A DNA stretch of 64,000 bases from Vreelandella neptunia (GTDB lineage: Bacteria > Pseudomonadota > Gammaproteobacteria > Pseudomonadales > Halomonadaceae): contig NZ_JAKVTW010000012.1 in assembly GCF_022489065.1 (NCBI RefSeq), positions 1 through 64,000 of the forward strand, written 5' to 3'. Positions within the stretch are counted from its first letter, which is position 1. Each line of letters opens with the position of its first letter. The translations under genes and the position numbers were made by a program. The notes below the pieces were generated by a model, which worked only from the letters and a program-made list of their open reading frames with translations, did no database searches and was not told the DNA's origin. Positions 48,693 through 59,599 of the stretch are shown here, piece by piece.

Positions 48693-49175
48693 ATGACAAC
48701 GGATCGTGCGCTCAATCACTCGTCTTCCAGCGAGCACCATACGCCCTCTGAGCAGGGATACGATTTTTCCGAACAAGTGGGCCATCTACTACGTAAAGCC
48801 TACCAGCGACATACGGCCATTTTTCAGCGCTACAGCAGCGACAAACAGTTAACCGCCATTCAGTTTGTGACGCTGTGCACGGTAATGGAACGTGGGCCTA
48901 GTTCGCTTACCGATATCGTCAATGCCACCGCGATTGATCCTGCCACGATCCGTGGCGTTATTAAGCGCCTCAAAGCACGCGAATGGATTACCTTAACGAC
49001 CGACCCTAACGATCAGCGCAAAGTCATGGTCGTGATCACCGAACCTGGCGAGGCACTGGTAGAAGACATGGTACCCAGCGCCAAGCAGATCAGTGATCAA
49101 ACCATGAAGAACCTTAATCCAGCCGAACGGATTGCTCTGATGCACCTGCTGGAAAAAATGAATGCGGACGGTTGA
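48693..49175 (+). CDS. nicR: MarR-family repressor of nicotinate degradation
   Basis: Protein of 160 residues with a MarR winged helix-turn-helix (about 45-140). The segment LLRKAYQRHTAIFQRY followed by LTAIQFVTLC is close to P. putida NicR as I remember it, and the LNPAERIALMHLLEKM C-terminal helix fits as well. In Pseudomonas NicR represses the catabolic nic genes until 6-hydroxynicotinate is made. Here it sits between the two leftward nic units and is read toward nicF, with a hairpin separating the converging genes. Confidence 0.88.
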   Translation: MTTDRALNHSSSSEHHTPSEQGYDFSEQVGHLLRKAYQRHTAIFQRYSSDKQLTAIQFVTLCTVMERGPSSLTDIVNATAIDPATIRGVIKRLKAREWITLTTDPNDQRKVMVVITEPGEALVEDMVPSAKQISDQTMKNLNPAERIALMHLLEKMNADG

Positions 49176-49178
49176 TGT

Positions 49179-49205
49179 AGTGAAGGTGGATGACTCACCT
49201 TCACT
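49179..49205. terminator. hairpin between convergent nicR and nicF
   Basis: AGTGAAGGTG, loop GATGACT and CACCTTCACT give a perfect 10-pair stem in the 42-base gap between the two stop codons. No T-run follows on either strand, so it would be a weak or rho-assisted bidirectional terminator. Confidence 0.55.
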
Positions 49206-49217
49206 GCAATCGGCGTG

Positions 49218-49895
49218 CTAGCGACCCATTAAGTAGCCTAGCGCTTCATCCAGTCCTATCACATCGCCATACTTACTATCGATATCAAACAGGTTGGCTT
49301 CATGGGGCGCAGGGTGACGGTCGCCCACACAGTCGCGAACGACCATCACGCGAAAGCCATATTGCAGCCCATCCACGGCGGTGGCACGAATGCAGCCGCT
49401 GGTGGAACAGCCGGTGATGATCAATGTATCGATACCCATCGCGACCAGCGTGGAGGCCAGCGAAGTACCAAAGAAAGCGCTGGCATACTGCTTGGTCATC
49501 ACCAGCTCGTTATCATTAGGCGTCACCTCAGGGCAGAACTCTGCGTAGGGGTTACCTGCCACCATGGCCCGCATCACCGGTGCTTTCTTAACCCATATTC
49601 CACCATCTATTTGATCCGGGGCGTGATAGAGGATATTGGTGTGGATAACGGGTGTACCCGTCTGCCGTGCGGTGCTTAATAACGGCGGCATATTGGCCAC
49701 GGCATCCACCACGCCCTGGGCAAATAGCGGCGAGCCGGGAGTGGTGTAGCCCTGCATAAAATCAACGACCAGCAACACGGGTTTTTTGCCAAAACCAATG
49801 CGCCCATCCCACACGCCTTTGTAGTTGTTATCTAAGCTGTCATCTAAAGAGCTGTCACTTGCACCGCTGCTGGTTGCTTGGCTGGGGTTCTTCAT
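49218..49895 (-). CDS. nicF: maleamate amidohydrolase
   Basis: Protein of 225 residues of the isochorismatase (cysteine hydrolase) family with the catalytic triad Asp45 (VVDFMQGY), Lys135 (MTKQYASAFF) and Cys168 (SGCIRATA). In the nicotinate route it converts maleamate to maleate and ammonia. Last gene of the leftward nicC-nicD-nicE-nicF run, 22 bases after nicE. The Ser/Asp-rich first 24 residues look like a flexible extension. Cytoplasmic. Confidence 0.9.
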   Translation of the reverse strand: MKNPSQATSSGASDSSLDDSLDNNYKGVWDGRIGFGKKPVLLVVDFMQGYTTPGSPLFAQGVVDAVANMPPLLSTARQTGTPVIHTNILYHAPDQIDGGIWVKKAPVMRAMVAGNPYAEFCPEVTPNDNELVMTKQYASAFFGTSLASTLVAMGIDTLIITGCSTSGCIRATAVDGLQYGFRVMVVRDCVGDRHPAPHEANLFDIDSKYGDVIGLDEALGYLMGR

Positions 49896-49917
49896 GGCGC
49901 TATCTCCTAGTTATCTC

Positions 49918-50706
49918 CTAGTAAGCCCCTGACAAGAGTGCGCCTGCACCCGGAACAATAGGCTCTAAATCGAGCGCTTTGAGCATGGCGTAGGTGGTCG
50001 CGATAGCAGCGGTCACCACTGGTTTGCCGGTTAAAGCTTCTACCTTGGCAACGGCAGGCAGCGATGGCATTTGTACGCAGGCTGACAGCACAATGGCGTC
50101 GATATTGGTTAAGTCGAGACTAGCCACAATCTCAGGCAGATTGGCGGGGTCGTGGCGGGCAACATCCAGGTTATTAGGGATCTCCAGCGCCCGGTAGTCG
50201 AGCACCTCAATACCTTCCTGGCGGATATAGTCTACCACCATCTCGGTCAGCGGTTTCATATAGGGCGCCACTACCACGACACGCTTAGCTTTCATCACTC
50301 CTAGCGCATCCACCAGAGCCCCAGCGCTGGTAACCACAGGCGTATCGCAGCCATTCTCTTGGGTACGGCTGCGTAGCCGCTGTTGGGATTCACGATGGTA
50401 ACCGGGGCCCATGGCCATAATGGCCACCAGGCAGGCGTAGCCCATGACATCGACTGCCGCGTCAGAGAGCTCCAGGGCGCAGCGGTCTGACTCTGCATCC
50501 ATGGCGGCCAGCTCATCCTTACTGACGGTTTTCATACGCATACGGCTGGAGTGGAAGGTAAAGCGTTCTGGTCGAATCAACTGCCGCGCCGCCAGCATCG
50601 CTGGGATCTCAGTCTCCATGGTGATGTTGGAGCTCGGCACGATCTGGCCGATACGGTATGGCCTAGTCATGGAATTGTTGGTCATAGTGCTTTGCGTCAT
50701 GATCAT
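49918..50706 (-). CDS. nicE: maleate cis-trans isomerase
   Basis: Protein of up to 262 residues of the Asp/Glu racemase-like fold. The two catalytic cysteines are Cys92 (GYACLVAIMAMG) and Cys210 (VLSACVQMPSLP). Converts maleate to fumarate, the last step before the citric acid cycle. Several in-frame ATGs occur at the start (50706, 50700, 50685, 50670); AAAGG fits the one at 50700 best. It lies 9 bases after nicD and 22 before nicF. Confidence 0.92.
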   Translation of the reverse strand: MIMTQSTMTNNSMTRPYRIGQIVPSSNITMETEIPAMLAARQLIRPERFTFHSSRMRMKTVSKDELAAMDAESDRCALELSDAAVDVMGYACLVAIMAMGPGYHRESQQRLRSRTQENGCDTPVVTSAGALVDALGVMKAKRVVVVAPYMKPLTEMVVDYIRQEGIEVLDYRALEIPNNLDVARHDPANLPEIVASLDLTNIDAIVLSACVQMPSLPAVAKVEALTGKPVVTAAIATTYAMLKALDLEPIVPGAGALLSGAY

Positions 50707-50715
50707 TGGCCTTTG

Positions 50716-53104
<2,389 letters not shown>

Positions 53105-53593
53105 ATGACGCTAAAGCTGACAGTTAATGGACAGGTGAGGGAAGTGGCGGTGCCATTGAATACGCCGTTGCTCAATGTCTTGCGTAATGATCTGGCGCTC
53201 AATGGCCCTAAATATGGCTGTGGTTTGGGTGAATGCGGCGCGTGCAGCGTGCTGATTGATGGCATGGCGGCGCGCGCTTGCGTGCTGCCCGTGTCAGCCG
53301 CCGCTGGCCATGACATTACGACGCTTGATGGCCTTTCCCAGAATGGTCAGCTTGATCCCGTGCAACAAGCATTTATCGACGCGCAAGCAGCTCAGTGTGG
53401 TTACTGCTTGAACGGTATGATTATAACGATTCGTGCGCTGCTCAATCATAATGCGCAGCCCTCTCCTCAGCAGATACGTGCCGCCCTTGAACATAACCTC
53501 TGCCGGTGTGGTACCCATGTTGAAATTCTCCAAGCCGCTCAGCGTGCTGTGGTGATCAACGCCGCCGCACAGCAGGAGGCCTTGAATGAGTAA
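53105..53593 (+). CDS. nicA: nicotinate hydroxylase iron-sulfur subunit
   Basis: Protein of 162 residues with two [2Fe-2S] clusters. The plant-ferredoxin-type cluster uses Cys39, 44, 47 and 59 (YGCGLGECGAC); the second uses Cys98, 101, 133 and 135 (CGYC and LCRCG). Passes electrons from the molybdenum centre to the cytochrome domains. First gene of a rightward unit; it overlaps the next gene by 8 bases. Confidence 0.95.
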   Translation: MTLKLTVNGQVREVAVPLNTPLLNVLRNDLALNGPKYGCGLGECGACSVLIDGMAARACVLPVSAAAGHDITTLDGLSQNGQLDPVQQAFIDAQAAQCGYCLNGMIITIRALLNHNAQPSPQQIRAALEHNLCRCGTHVEILQAAQRAVVINAAAQQEALNE

Positions 53594-56500
53594 GCGTACG
53601 CTGCCATCCCAGGAAAATAGTGGGGAGGGTCTACCTTCACAGCTTACTCATGTGCGATATGGTGTGATCGTCCGCCCACCTTACTATCGCTGGAACGGTG
53701 AACGCTTTGAGAGCGCTCACTTAGTGAGTGTCGATAGCGCCAGCGTGGCGTCATTGCCGGGTCAGATTGATGTGGTGGTGGAAGGCAATTTCGTGGGCGT
53801 GGTGGCGGAGAGTTTAGCGGCAGCCAGGGACGCCGCTAAACAGCTGCAGATTGAGTGGCAAACGATACCCCACGAGCCTAATAAAACGCTAAAGCAAACG
53901 TTAAAGCATAGTGAGAAGACGGGCAGTGAGGTCCGTTCACTGCGCTATCAAGAGTCCCAAGCTGGCGTCTCAGCGCAACGCGTGTATGGCTGGCCCAGTC
54001 GTATGCGCTGGGGCAATCACCCCGGCTGGGTAGTCGCCGATGTTGGCGATTACCATTTGAAGATTTGGGGGCAAACAACCACCCCCTTGGCACTTCAGCA
54101 GGATTTAGCTAGCTTAACCGCCCTGGACGCTAGTCAAATTGAGCTTTACAGCCTGGATCAGCAGCCGATGTCTAGCCAAGTGAGCGGACTTGGGCGCCAC
54201 TGCGGCGATGATGCCGCCGTGGATGCCGCGCTTATGTCCCAAGCGCTGGGTTGCCCGGTAGCGGTTTGGCTAGATGCACGCTATACACAGGACGTAGTGG
54301 CGCTAGGCCAAGCCCAGCGAATGTCGTTAAAAGCTGAGCTTACCGATAGCGAGATAGCTCGTTATCACTACCGGCAGGCTAACAGCAGCGGTGAAGTGGC
54401 TGCGGTTGGTCTCTGGTTAAGCGGCAGGGCAACTGAGCCAGCCGCTATGCCAGAAACGATGCCAGAAACGATGCCAGAAGCTATACCGGAAGTGCCAGCA
54501 GGCGATAGCGATCCAACGCCGTTGTCTGCCTCTGTCTTATCGCCCTATGTCTTTCGAGATCAACATCTTTCAGCGCGACTCCAGCAGCCTGGCCAGACGC
54601 CTAGCAGCGCCACATTAGTCGGCATTCAGCAGGCCTTTGCGCGGGAATCCTTTTTAGATGAGGTGGCACGCGATAGCGGACAAGACCCTGTTTCGCTGCG
54701 TATTCGTCATCTCAAAGATGCGCGGTCTATCGAGCTGATTGAGTCGGTAGCCAAGCGCGCTGGGTGGCAAGTGCCACTCAAGAAACCCGCCGACTCAGTG
54801 CCACAAGACCTGCTGCAGGGGCGAGGTTTTGCCTTCGCTCAGTTGCCTGATCGTCATCAGCGGATGGAAACCGGGGTTCGCTCCGCTTGGATTGCCGATG
54901 TTGCGGTCAATCGTGTTACGGGTGATGTACAGCTAACCCGATTAATTGTTGGTCAAGATGATGGCCCTGAAGTGGATACGGCGGGCCTTCAGCAAACGCT
55001 TCAAGAGCGAATACTGGGTGAAGCCCGCCCCCTTTTGGGGCAAGCACCTGGGTTTGATGAGTGGGGCGATGGGAGTGATGCGCCAGAACGAGGCGTCGAA
55101 ATTGCGCCGAATGCGCTAGTTAAACGCGACAGCCCAGCCGTTACCCAAACAAAAACATCATCGCTGCGTCCGGCACCTGATGACCTATTAACGGGTGCTG
55201 AGCTTTCACCCGGTGTTGCGGTTATCGCCAATGCGTTATTTGATGCCACCGGCATCCGTTTTCGTCAGCCCCCTTTTACGGCCAAGCGTGTGCGAGAGGC
55301 GTTAAAAGCGTCGACGACGGAGGGAACAGCACAGCAGCGCTTAGCGAAACGAGCCACTGGCCGCCGCTGGTTAGCCGCCGCCGCGCTGACGACGGTCGCC
55401 GGTACTGCGGTTATGGCATGGCCTTGGAAAAGTACCCTTGCGCCCGTCGCTCGCCCGGCAGCAAATCTTTATTCCGCCGAGACCATTGAGCGCGGGCGCT
55501 TGGTCGCCGCCGCTGGTGACTGTGCAGCATGCCATACCTCTGAAGGGGGAAGTACCAATGTGGGAGGGCGGGCTTTTGAAACACCTTTTGGTACGCTTTA
55601 CAGCACTAATATTACCCCGGATGAAGCCACCGGGATTGGCCAGTGGTCCTACGCAGCGTTTGAGCGGGCGATGCGCCATGGCATCAGCCGTGATGGTAGT
55701 CACCTTTATCCTGCTTTCCCCTACACGGCGTTTGCCAAAACAAGCGATACCGATTTGCAGGCGCTCTATGCCTACTTAATGGCCCAGCCGGCCGTCGCCG
55801 CTGAAAAGCCAGCTAATGAACTCTCTTTCCCCTTCAACGTGCGCGCCTTAATGGCGGGCTGGAACGTGCTTTATCACGACCCCACCCCCTTCCAGCCAGA
55901 CCCTATGCAGAGTGAATTGTATAATCGCGGGGCTTACCTCGCCGAAGGGTTAGGCCACTGCAGTGCCTGTCATACCCCACGCAATGCCATGGGTGCAGAG
56001 AAAAGCGGTAACGCTTACTTCGCAGGTGCCTTTGTGGATGGCTGGGAAGCACCGCCGCTCAATACGCTTTCGCAAGCGCCTGTTGCTTGGAGTGAAGGAT
56101 CGCTTTTCGACTATCTGCGCCATGGCGAGTCGGCGCTGCATGGTGTTGCTTCTGGCCCTATGGCACCGGTCGTAGCGGGCTTGGCAGAGCTACCTGAATA
56201 CGATGTGCGGGCGATTGCCCACTATGTGGCTGCACAAATGCAGGCTCCCACTGGAAATAGCGATATGGACGTTGCAGGGGCTGAACAGCGGGTGGCCAGT
56301 GCCATGGTCAGTTCATCAGGGATGGAAGCGGGGGAGCGGCTATTCGAGGGTGCCTGTGCGGCCTGCCATGTAGAGACCGGCGTGCCGAGCTTTTCACGCG
56401 CAAGCACCAGCCTTGCGCTGAATACCAACGTGCATAGCGATCATCCCGACAATGTTATTCAGTCAATTCTTGGCGGTGTCCACGCGGATCATGTGCCAGG

Positions 56501-56672
56501 CATCGGCAGTATGCCGGGCTTTGCCGACAGTTTTAGCAATACCCAGGTCGCCGATTTAGCGACCTATCTCCGAGCGCGTTTTGCACCCGATAAAGCGCCT
56601 TGGCAACAACTAGAAAAACGTATCACTGATTTACGCCAGCCTCACCACAACAACACACACTCTACTCCCTGA
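53586..56672 (+). CDS. NicB-type protein: shortened, degenerate molybdenum domain fused to three cytochrome c domains
   Basis: Protein of 1028 residues. Residues 20-570 align by eye with the 759-residue molybdenum subunit from its residue ~205 onward (hammerhead GVIVRPPYYR; IANALFDATGIRFRQPPFT near the end), but the first molybdopterin domain is missing. HGSIGPSCS becomes RWGNHPGWV, GCYGRNC becomes GLGRHC, and GVGES becomes TGAEL. A membrane helix at about 593-614 leads to three periplasmic haem sites: CAACH 646-650, CSACH 792-796 and CAACH 924-928. It therefore probably serves as electron acceptor and membrane anchor for NicA and the separate molybdenum subunit. In P. putida both parts are one protein. 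The reading frame is intact, so this is not simple decay. Confidence 0.8.
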   Translation: MSKRTLPSQENSGEGLPSQLTHVRYGVIVRPPYYRWNGERFESAHLVSVDSASVASLPGQIDVVVEGNFVGVVAESLAAARDAAKQLQIEWQTIPHEPNKTLKQTLKHSEKTGSEVRSLRYQESQAGVSAQRVYGWPSRMRWGNHPGWVVADVGDYHLKIWGQTTTPLALQQDLASLTALDASQIELYSLDQQPMSSQVSGLGRHCGDDAAVDAALMSQALGCPVAVWLDARYTQDVVALGQAQRMSLKAELTDSEIARYHYRQANSSGEVAAVGLWLSGRATEPAAMPETMPETMPEAIPEVPAGDSDPTPLSASVLSPYVFRDQHLSARLQQPGQTPSSATLVGIQQAFARESFLDEVARDSGQDPVSLRIRHLKDARSIELIESVAKRAGWQVPLKKPADSVPQDLLQGRGFAFAQLPDRHQRMETGVRSAWIADVAVNRVTGDVQLTRLIVGQDDGPEVDTAGLQQTLQERILGEARPLLGQAPGFDEWGDGSDAPERGVEIAPNALVKRDSPAVTQTKTSSLRPAPDDLLTGAELSPGVAVIANALFDATGIRFRQPPFTAKRVREALKASTTEGTAQQRLAKRATGRRWLAAAALTTVAGTAVMAWPWKSTLAPVARPAANLYSAETIERGRLVAAAGDCAACHTSEGGSTNVGGRAFETPFGTLYSTNITPDEATGIGQWSYAAFERAMRHGISRDGSHLYPAFPYTAFAKTSDTDLQALYAYLMAQPAVAAEKPANELSFPFNVRALMAGWNVLYHDPTPFQPDPMQSELYNRGAYLAEGLGHCSACHTPRNAMGAEKSGNAYFAGAFVDGWEAPPLNTLSQAPVAWSEGSLFDYLRHGESALHGVASGPMAPVVAGLAELPEYDVRAIAHYVAAQMQAPTGNSDMDVAGAEQRVASAMVSSSGMEAGERLFEGACAACHVETGVPSFSRASTSLALNTNVHSDHPDNVIQSILGGVHADHVPGIGSMPGFADSFSNTQVADLATYLRARFAPDKAPWQQLEKRITDLRQPHHNNTHSTP
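54447..54494 (+). repeat. 12-bp tandem repeat inside the cytochrome-fused nic gene
   Basis: Four units of ATGCCAGAAACG-like sequence (two identical, two diverged) encode Met-Pro-Glu-Thr and variants. They sit where the intact paralogue has a conserved molybdenum-domain segment, so they replace folded core by low complexity. Confidence 0.7.
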
Positions 56673-56693
56673 CGTAATAAACCGAGGTGGACT

Positions 56694-56882
56694 ATGAAAC
56701 GCAGTAAATGGATATGGCTAGTATGGGCGGTCGTCTTGCTGAGCTATTTAGTGCCTTACACGCTATTGAGTGGTGTGGCGCTATGGTACGGCAGCTTCCT
56801 GTTTTGGGCCGTTGCAGGGCTAGTCGTCATTGCACTTAATGTGTTTATTACTAAAGATTTTGAGGAGCACAGCAATGACTGA
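56694..56882 (+). CDS. small two-helix membrane protein paired with the symporter
   Basis: Protein of 62 residues with two hydrophobic helices (about 6-26 and 30-51) and a charged tail. Short DUF3311/YhdT-like proteins of this size commonly precede sodium/solute symporter genes and are thought to be accessory subunits. It ends 8 bases inside the symporter gene, which starts at ATG 56875, so the two are translationally coupled. Confidence 0.8.
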   Translation: MKRSKWIWLVWAVVLLSYLVPYTLLSGVALWYGSFLFWAVAGLVVIALNVFITKDFEEHSND

Positions 56883-58389
56883 GTCACTCATCTGGTGGTC
56901 CATTGCCATCTATTTATTGATCGCGATCGGTATTGCGATTATGTCCCGCCAAGGCCCTTCCGAAAGCATGTCTGGGTACTTCCTGGGCAACCGGCAAATG
57001 AACGGCTTTGTCTCGGCGCTCAGTTACAGTGCCACTACCTATAGCGCCTTTATGATGGTGGGCTTGGCAGGCCTGACCTATGCCGGCGGCGTGGGCGCGC
57101 TGGGCTTTGAAATTATCTATTTTGCCGGTGTTTCCCTGGTGGCTATTTTCGGACCTAAGTTCTGGGCCGTTGGCAAAAAATTTGGCTTTGTAACGCCAAG
57201 CGAGATGCTCGGTCATCGCTACAATAGCAAGCATGTGGCCATGGCCGTTTCCATTGCCAGCTGTATCTTCCTTATTCCCTATTCAGCCGTTCAGCTCGCG
57301 GGTGTGGGTTACCTATTGCAAGGCATTACCGATGGGGCGATTACCTTTACCACCGGTGTGGTGCTGGCAACCGTGATTGCTATCTTCTTCTCCTATATTG
57401 CGGGGATTCGTTCGGTGATGTGGACCGACTCCCTCCAGGCAATCATGATGATTGTGGCCTCAACGCTGGTGGCTTTCCTGGTGATTCAGGGGCTGGGTGG
57501 CTTTGGCGCGCTATTCAATACGCTGGCAACGGAACACCCGCAGTCACTAACGGTACCTGGCCCCGGCCTGTTCAGTTTTGTGACTTTCCTAGGGCTAACG
57601 ATTCCCTGGTTCTTCTTTAGTCTTTCTAACCCTCAGGTGAGCCAACGTCTCTTTATGCCCTCTTCGTTACGTTCAATGCGCCACATGCTGATTGGCTTCC
57701 TGGTGTTTGGTTTTATTTACACCATGGTTTCAGTGCTATGGGGCTTCTCTGCCTTGGCCGCTTTCCCAAGTTTAGAACGAGCTGACTTAGCCACGCCCAC
57801 CCTGTTGGCATCGGAGTTTGTACCGCCCGTGCTGGGCGTTATCGTGATGATCGGCATTATGGCCGCCGCCGTTTCCACTATCGATTCAATCATGCTGACA
57901 CTGGCCTCCATGGTCTCACGAGACGTCTATGCCAACGTCAAACCGAATGTCAGTGAAAAGCGCCAACTGCTGGTGGGCAAGTTCGTGGTGCCGGTGATTG
58001 CGCTAATGGCGTTGGCCTTTGCCGAACTGCAGCTTGATCTAATTGCGGTGTTGTCGGTGGCTGCCTCATCAGGCTTGGTCGCCATGGTGCCCGCGCTTAT
58101 CGGTGCCTTCTATTGGAAGCGCGGTACGTCTGCCGGTGCATTGGCGAGTGTGGTGGGGACCAGTGCTTTTGTGCTGTTGATGTACGCCACTGGCAATTCA
58201 CTGTTGGGGCTGCCAGCAGGCGTATGGGGCATTGTGGTCGCCAGTGTGCTGTTTGTCGGCGTTAGTTTAGCCACCAAGCCTCATCAAGCCTCTACGGATG
58301 CATTCTTTACTGCCATCAGTGAAGAGCTGGGTAAAAAGCGGCGCCCTATCGCCGATCAGGCAAATAAACGGGCGGCCGCTAGTCTTTGA
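56875..58389 (+). CDS. sodium/solute symporter (SSS family), probable nicotinate uptake
   Basis: Start set at ATG 56875 (GAGGAG upstream), giving 504 residues; an upstream in-frame ATG at 56830 lies inside the small gene. About 13 membrane helices are predicted with the SSS features SYSATTYSAFMMVGLAG near the N-terminus and the SIDSIMLTLASM segment in the middle. Closest in style to PanF/YhdT-linked permeases. Its place between the hydroxylase genes and nicX makes nicotinate or a pathway intermediate the likely substrate; the Pseudomonas cluster uses an MFS carrier (NicT) instead. Substrate assignment is inference. Confidence 0.82.
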   Translation: MTESLIWWSIAIYLLIAIGIAIMSRQGPSESMSGYFLGNRQMNGFVSALSYSATTYSAFMMVGLAGLTYAGGVGALGFEIIYFAGVSLVAIFGPKFWAVGKKFGFVTPSEMLGHRYNSKHVAMAVSIASCIFLIPYSAVQLAGVGYLLQGITDGAITFTTGVVLATVIAIFFSYIAGIRSVMWTDSLQAIMMIVASTLVAFLVIQGLGGFGALFNTLATEHPQSLTVPGPGLFSFVTFLGLTIPWFFFSLSNPQVSQRLFMPSSLRSMRHMLIGFLVFGFIYTMVSVLWGFSALAAFPSLERADLATPTLLASEFVPPVLGVIVMIGIMAAAVSTIDSIMLTLASMVSRDVYANVKPNVSEKRQLLVGKFVVPVIALMALAFAELQLDLIAVLSVAASSGLVAMVPALIGAFYWKRGTSAGALASVVGTSAFVLLMYATGNSLLGLPAGVWGIVVASVLFVGVSLATKPHQASTDAFFTAISEELGKKRRPIADQANKRAAASL

Positions 58390-58417
58390 CGTTCAGCGTT
58401 GACCCGATAACACCATA

Positions 58418-58507
58418 GAGCGCTTGGTGTACCTCAAGGCGAGCACGAGCGCTCTCAGCTAACACTTCCCGGTCACGAGATAGCTGAGTTTTCGGCTGGG
58501 AAGTTAG
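58418..58507 (+). promoter_or_regulatory. structured leader in front of nicX
   Basis: The 126-base gap before nicX holds nested inverted repeats. GAGCGCT (58418-58424) pairs with AGCGCTC (58448-58454). CTAA-CA-CTTCCC (58459-58470) pairs with GGGAAGTTAG (58498-58507), which overlaps the ribosome-binding region TAGGAG. TCAGCT (58455-58460) can alternatively pair with AGCTGA (58482-58487). The structure might attenuate or mask translation, or simply be an internal processing site. Confidence 0.35.
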
Positions 58508-58515
58508 GAGTCTTT

Positions 58516-59547
58516 ATGGATCATGCAAGCTTTACGGAAATCTGCCTCCAGCAGTTAAAAATGTCTGGCGTACATGAAGGTGAGAAACTGGTGGTGCTGA
58601 CCCAGGGCAGCGAACGCCTTGATTATGCGGATGCCTTTATGGCGGCGGGGCAGCGTTTAGGCGCCAATATGTACCACATGCGGTTACCCTCGCCGCTACC
58701 TACAGGTGGCTGGAACGTGGGCACAACGGGGCTTGCCAGCATGCCCGATGCGGTGGAAGCGCTTAAAAACTGCGACATGTTGATCGACTGTATTTTCCTG
58801 CTCTTCTCACCGGAGCAAATGGCGATTCAAGCCGCGGGCACACGCATATTAACAGCGGTTGAGCCGCCTGAATTACTGGCTAGAATGATGCCCAGCAAGG
58901 AGTTAAGGGAGAAGGTCGAATTAGCCGCCGCGCTGCTGGAAAAAGCCAAAGTGATGCGCATCACCTCGCCCCACGGTACCGATGTCACCTACCAACTGAA
59001 CACTTACGCTACCGTCGCCGAATATGCTTGTACTGATGAGCCGGGTCGCTGGGATCACTGGCCGTCTGGCTTTGTATTTACCGGCGGTGATGACGATGGT
59101 GTTGATGGCACCATTGTGGTTGCGCCCGGTGACATCCTGCTTCCCCAAAATATGTATGTCAGAGAGCCCATTACCTACACCATTGAGAAGGGCTGGATTA
59201 CCGATATACGCGGTGGCCTAGATGCCGAGTTAGTGAAATCCTATATGGATAGCTTTAACGACCCGCGTGGCATGGGCATGAGCCATGTGGGCTGGGGCAT
59301 GAACCCTAATGCCAAATGGCACCGCATGGTGCCGGGAGAGTTCCCGGGCGGCATGGGGATGGAACCACGCAGTTTCTATGGCAACGTGATGTTCTCAACC
59401 GGCCCAAACAGCGAATTGGGAGGATCTAACGATACTGCCTGCCACCTGGATATTCCGATGCGCAACTGCTCGCTGTTTTTGGATGATGAGCCTATCGTCA
59501 TTGATGGCGATATCGTCGTTAAAGAGCTGCAGATGGCTAGACACTGA
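58516..59547 (+). CDS. nicX: 2,5-dihydroxypyridine 5,6-dioxygenase
   Basis: Protein of 343 residues (P. putida NicX is about 350). The conserved stretch DEPGRWDHWPSGF and the C-terminal block FSTGPNSELGG, CHLDIPMRNCSLFLDD match NicX. The iron ligands known for NicX correspond here to a His in MGMSHVGWG (about 257), His310 and Asp312. Opens 2,5-dihydroxypyridine to N-formylmaleamate. Member of the leucyl-aminopeptidase-like (M29) fold rather than a classical extradiol family. TAGGAG lies 6 bases before the ATG. Confidence 0.93.
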   Translation: MDHASFTEICLQQLKMSGVHEGEKLVVLTQGSERLDYADAFMAAGQRLGANMYHMRLPSPLPTGGWNVGTTGLASMPDAVEALKNCDMLIDCIFLLFSPEQMAIQAAGTRILTAVEPPELLARMMPSKELREKVELAAALLEKAKVMRITSPHGTDVTYQLNTYATVAEYACTDEPGRWDHWPSGFVFTGGDDDGVDGTIVVAPGDILLPQNMYVREPITYTIEKGWITDIRGGLDAELVKSYMDSFNDPRGMGMSHVGWGMNPNAKWHRMVPGEFPGGMGMEPRSFYGNVMFSTGPNSELGGSNDTACHLDIPMRNCSLFLDDEPIVIDGDIVVKELQMARH

Positions 59548-59572
59548 TCGCTACGAACCATTACTGCTGACA

Positions 59573-59595
59573 TAAGCCCCCATTGGGGGCTTATC
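59573..59595. terminator. hairpin between convergent nicX and pxpC
   Basis: ATAAGCCCCC, loop ATT and GGGGGCTTAT make a perfect 10-pair stem between the two stop codons. The T-run is missing, so it is a probable but not classical bidirectional terminator. Confidence 0.65.
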
Positions 59596-59599
59596 AGCG

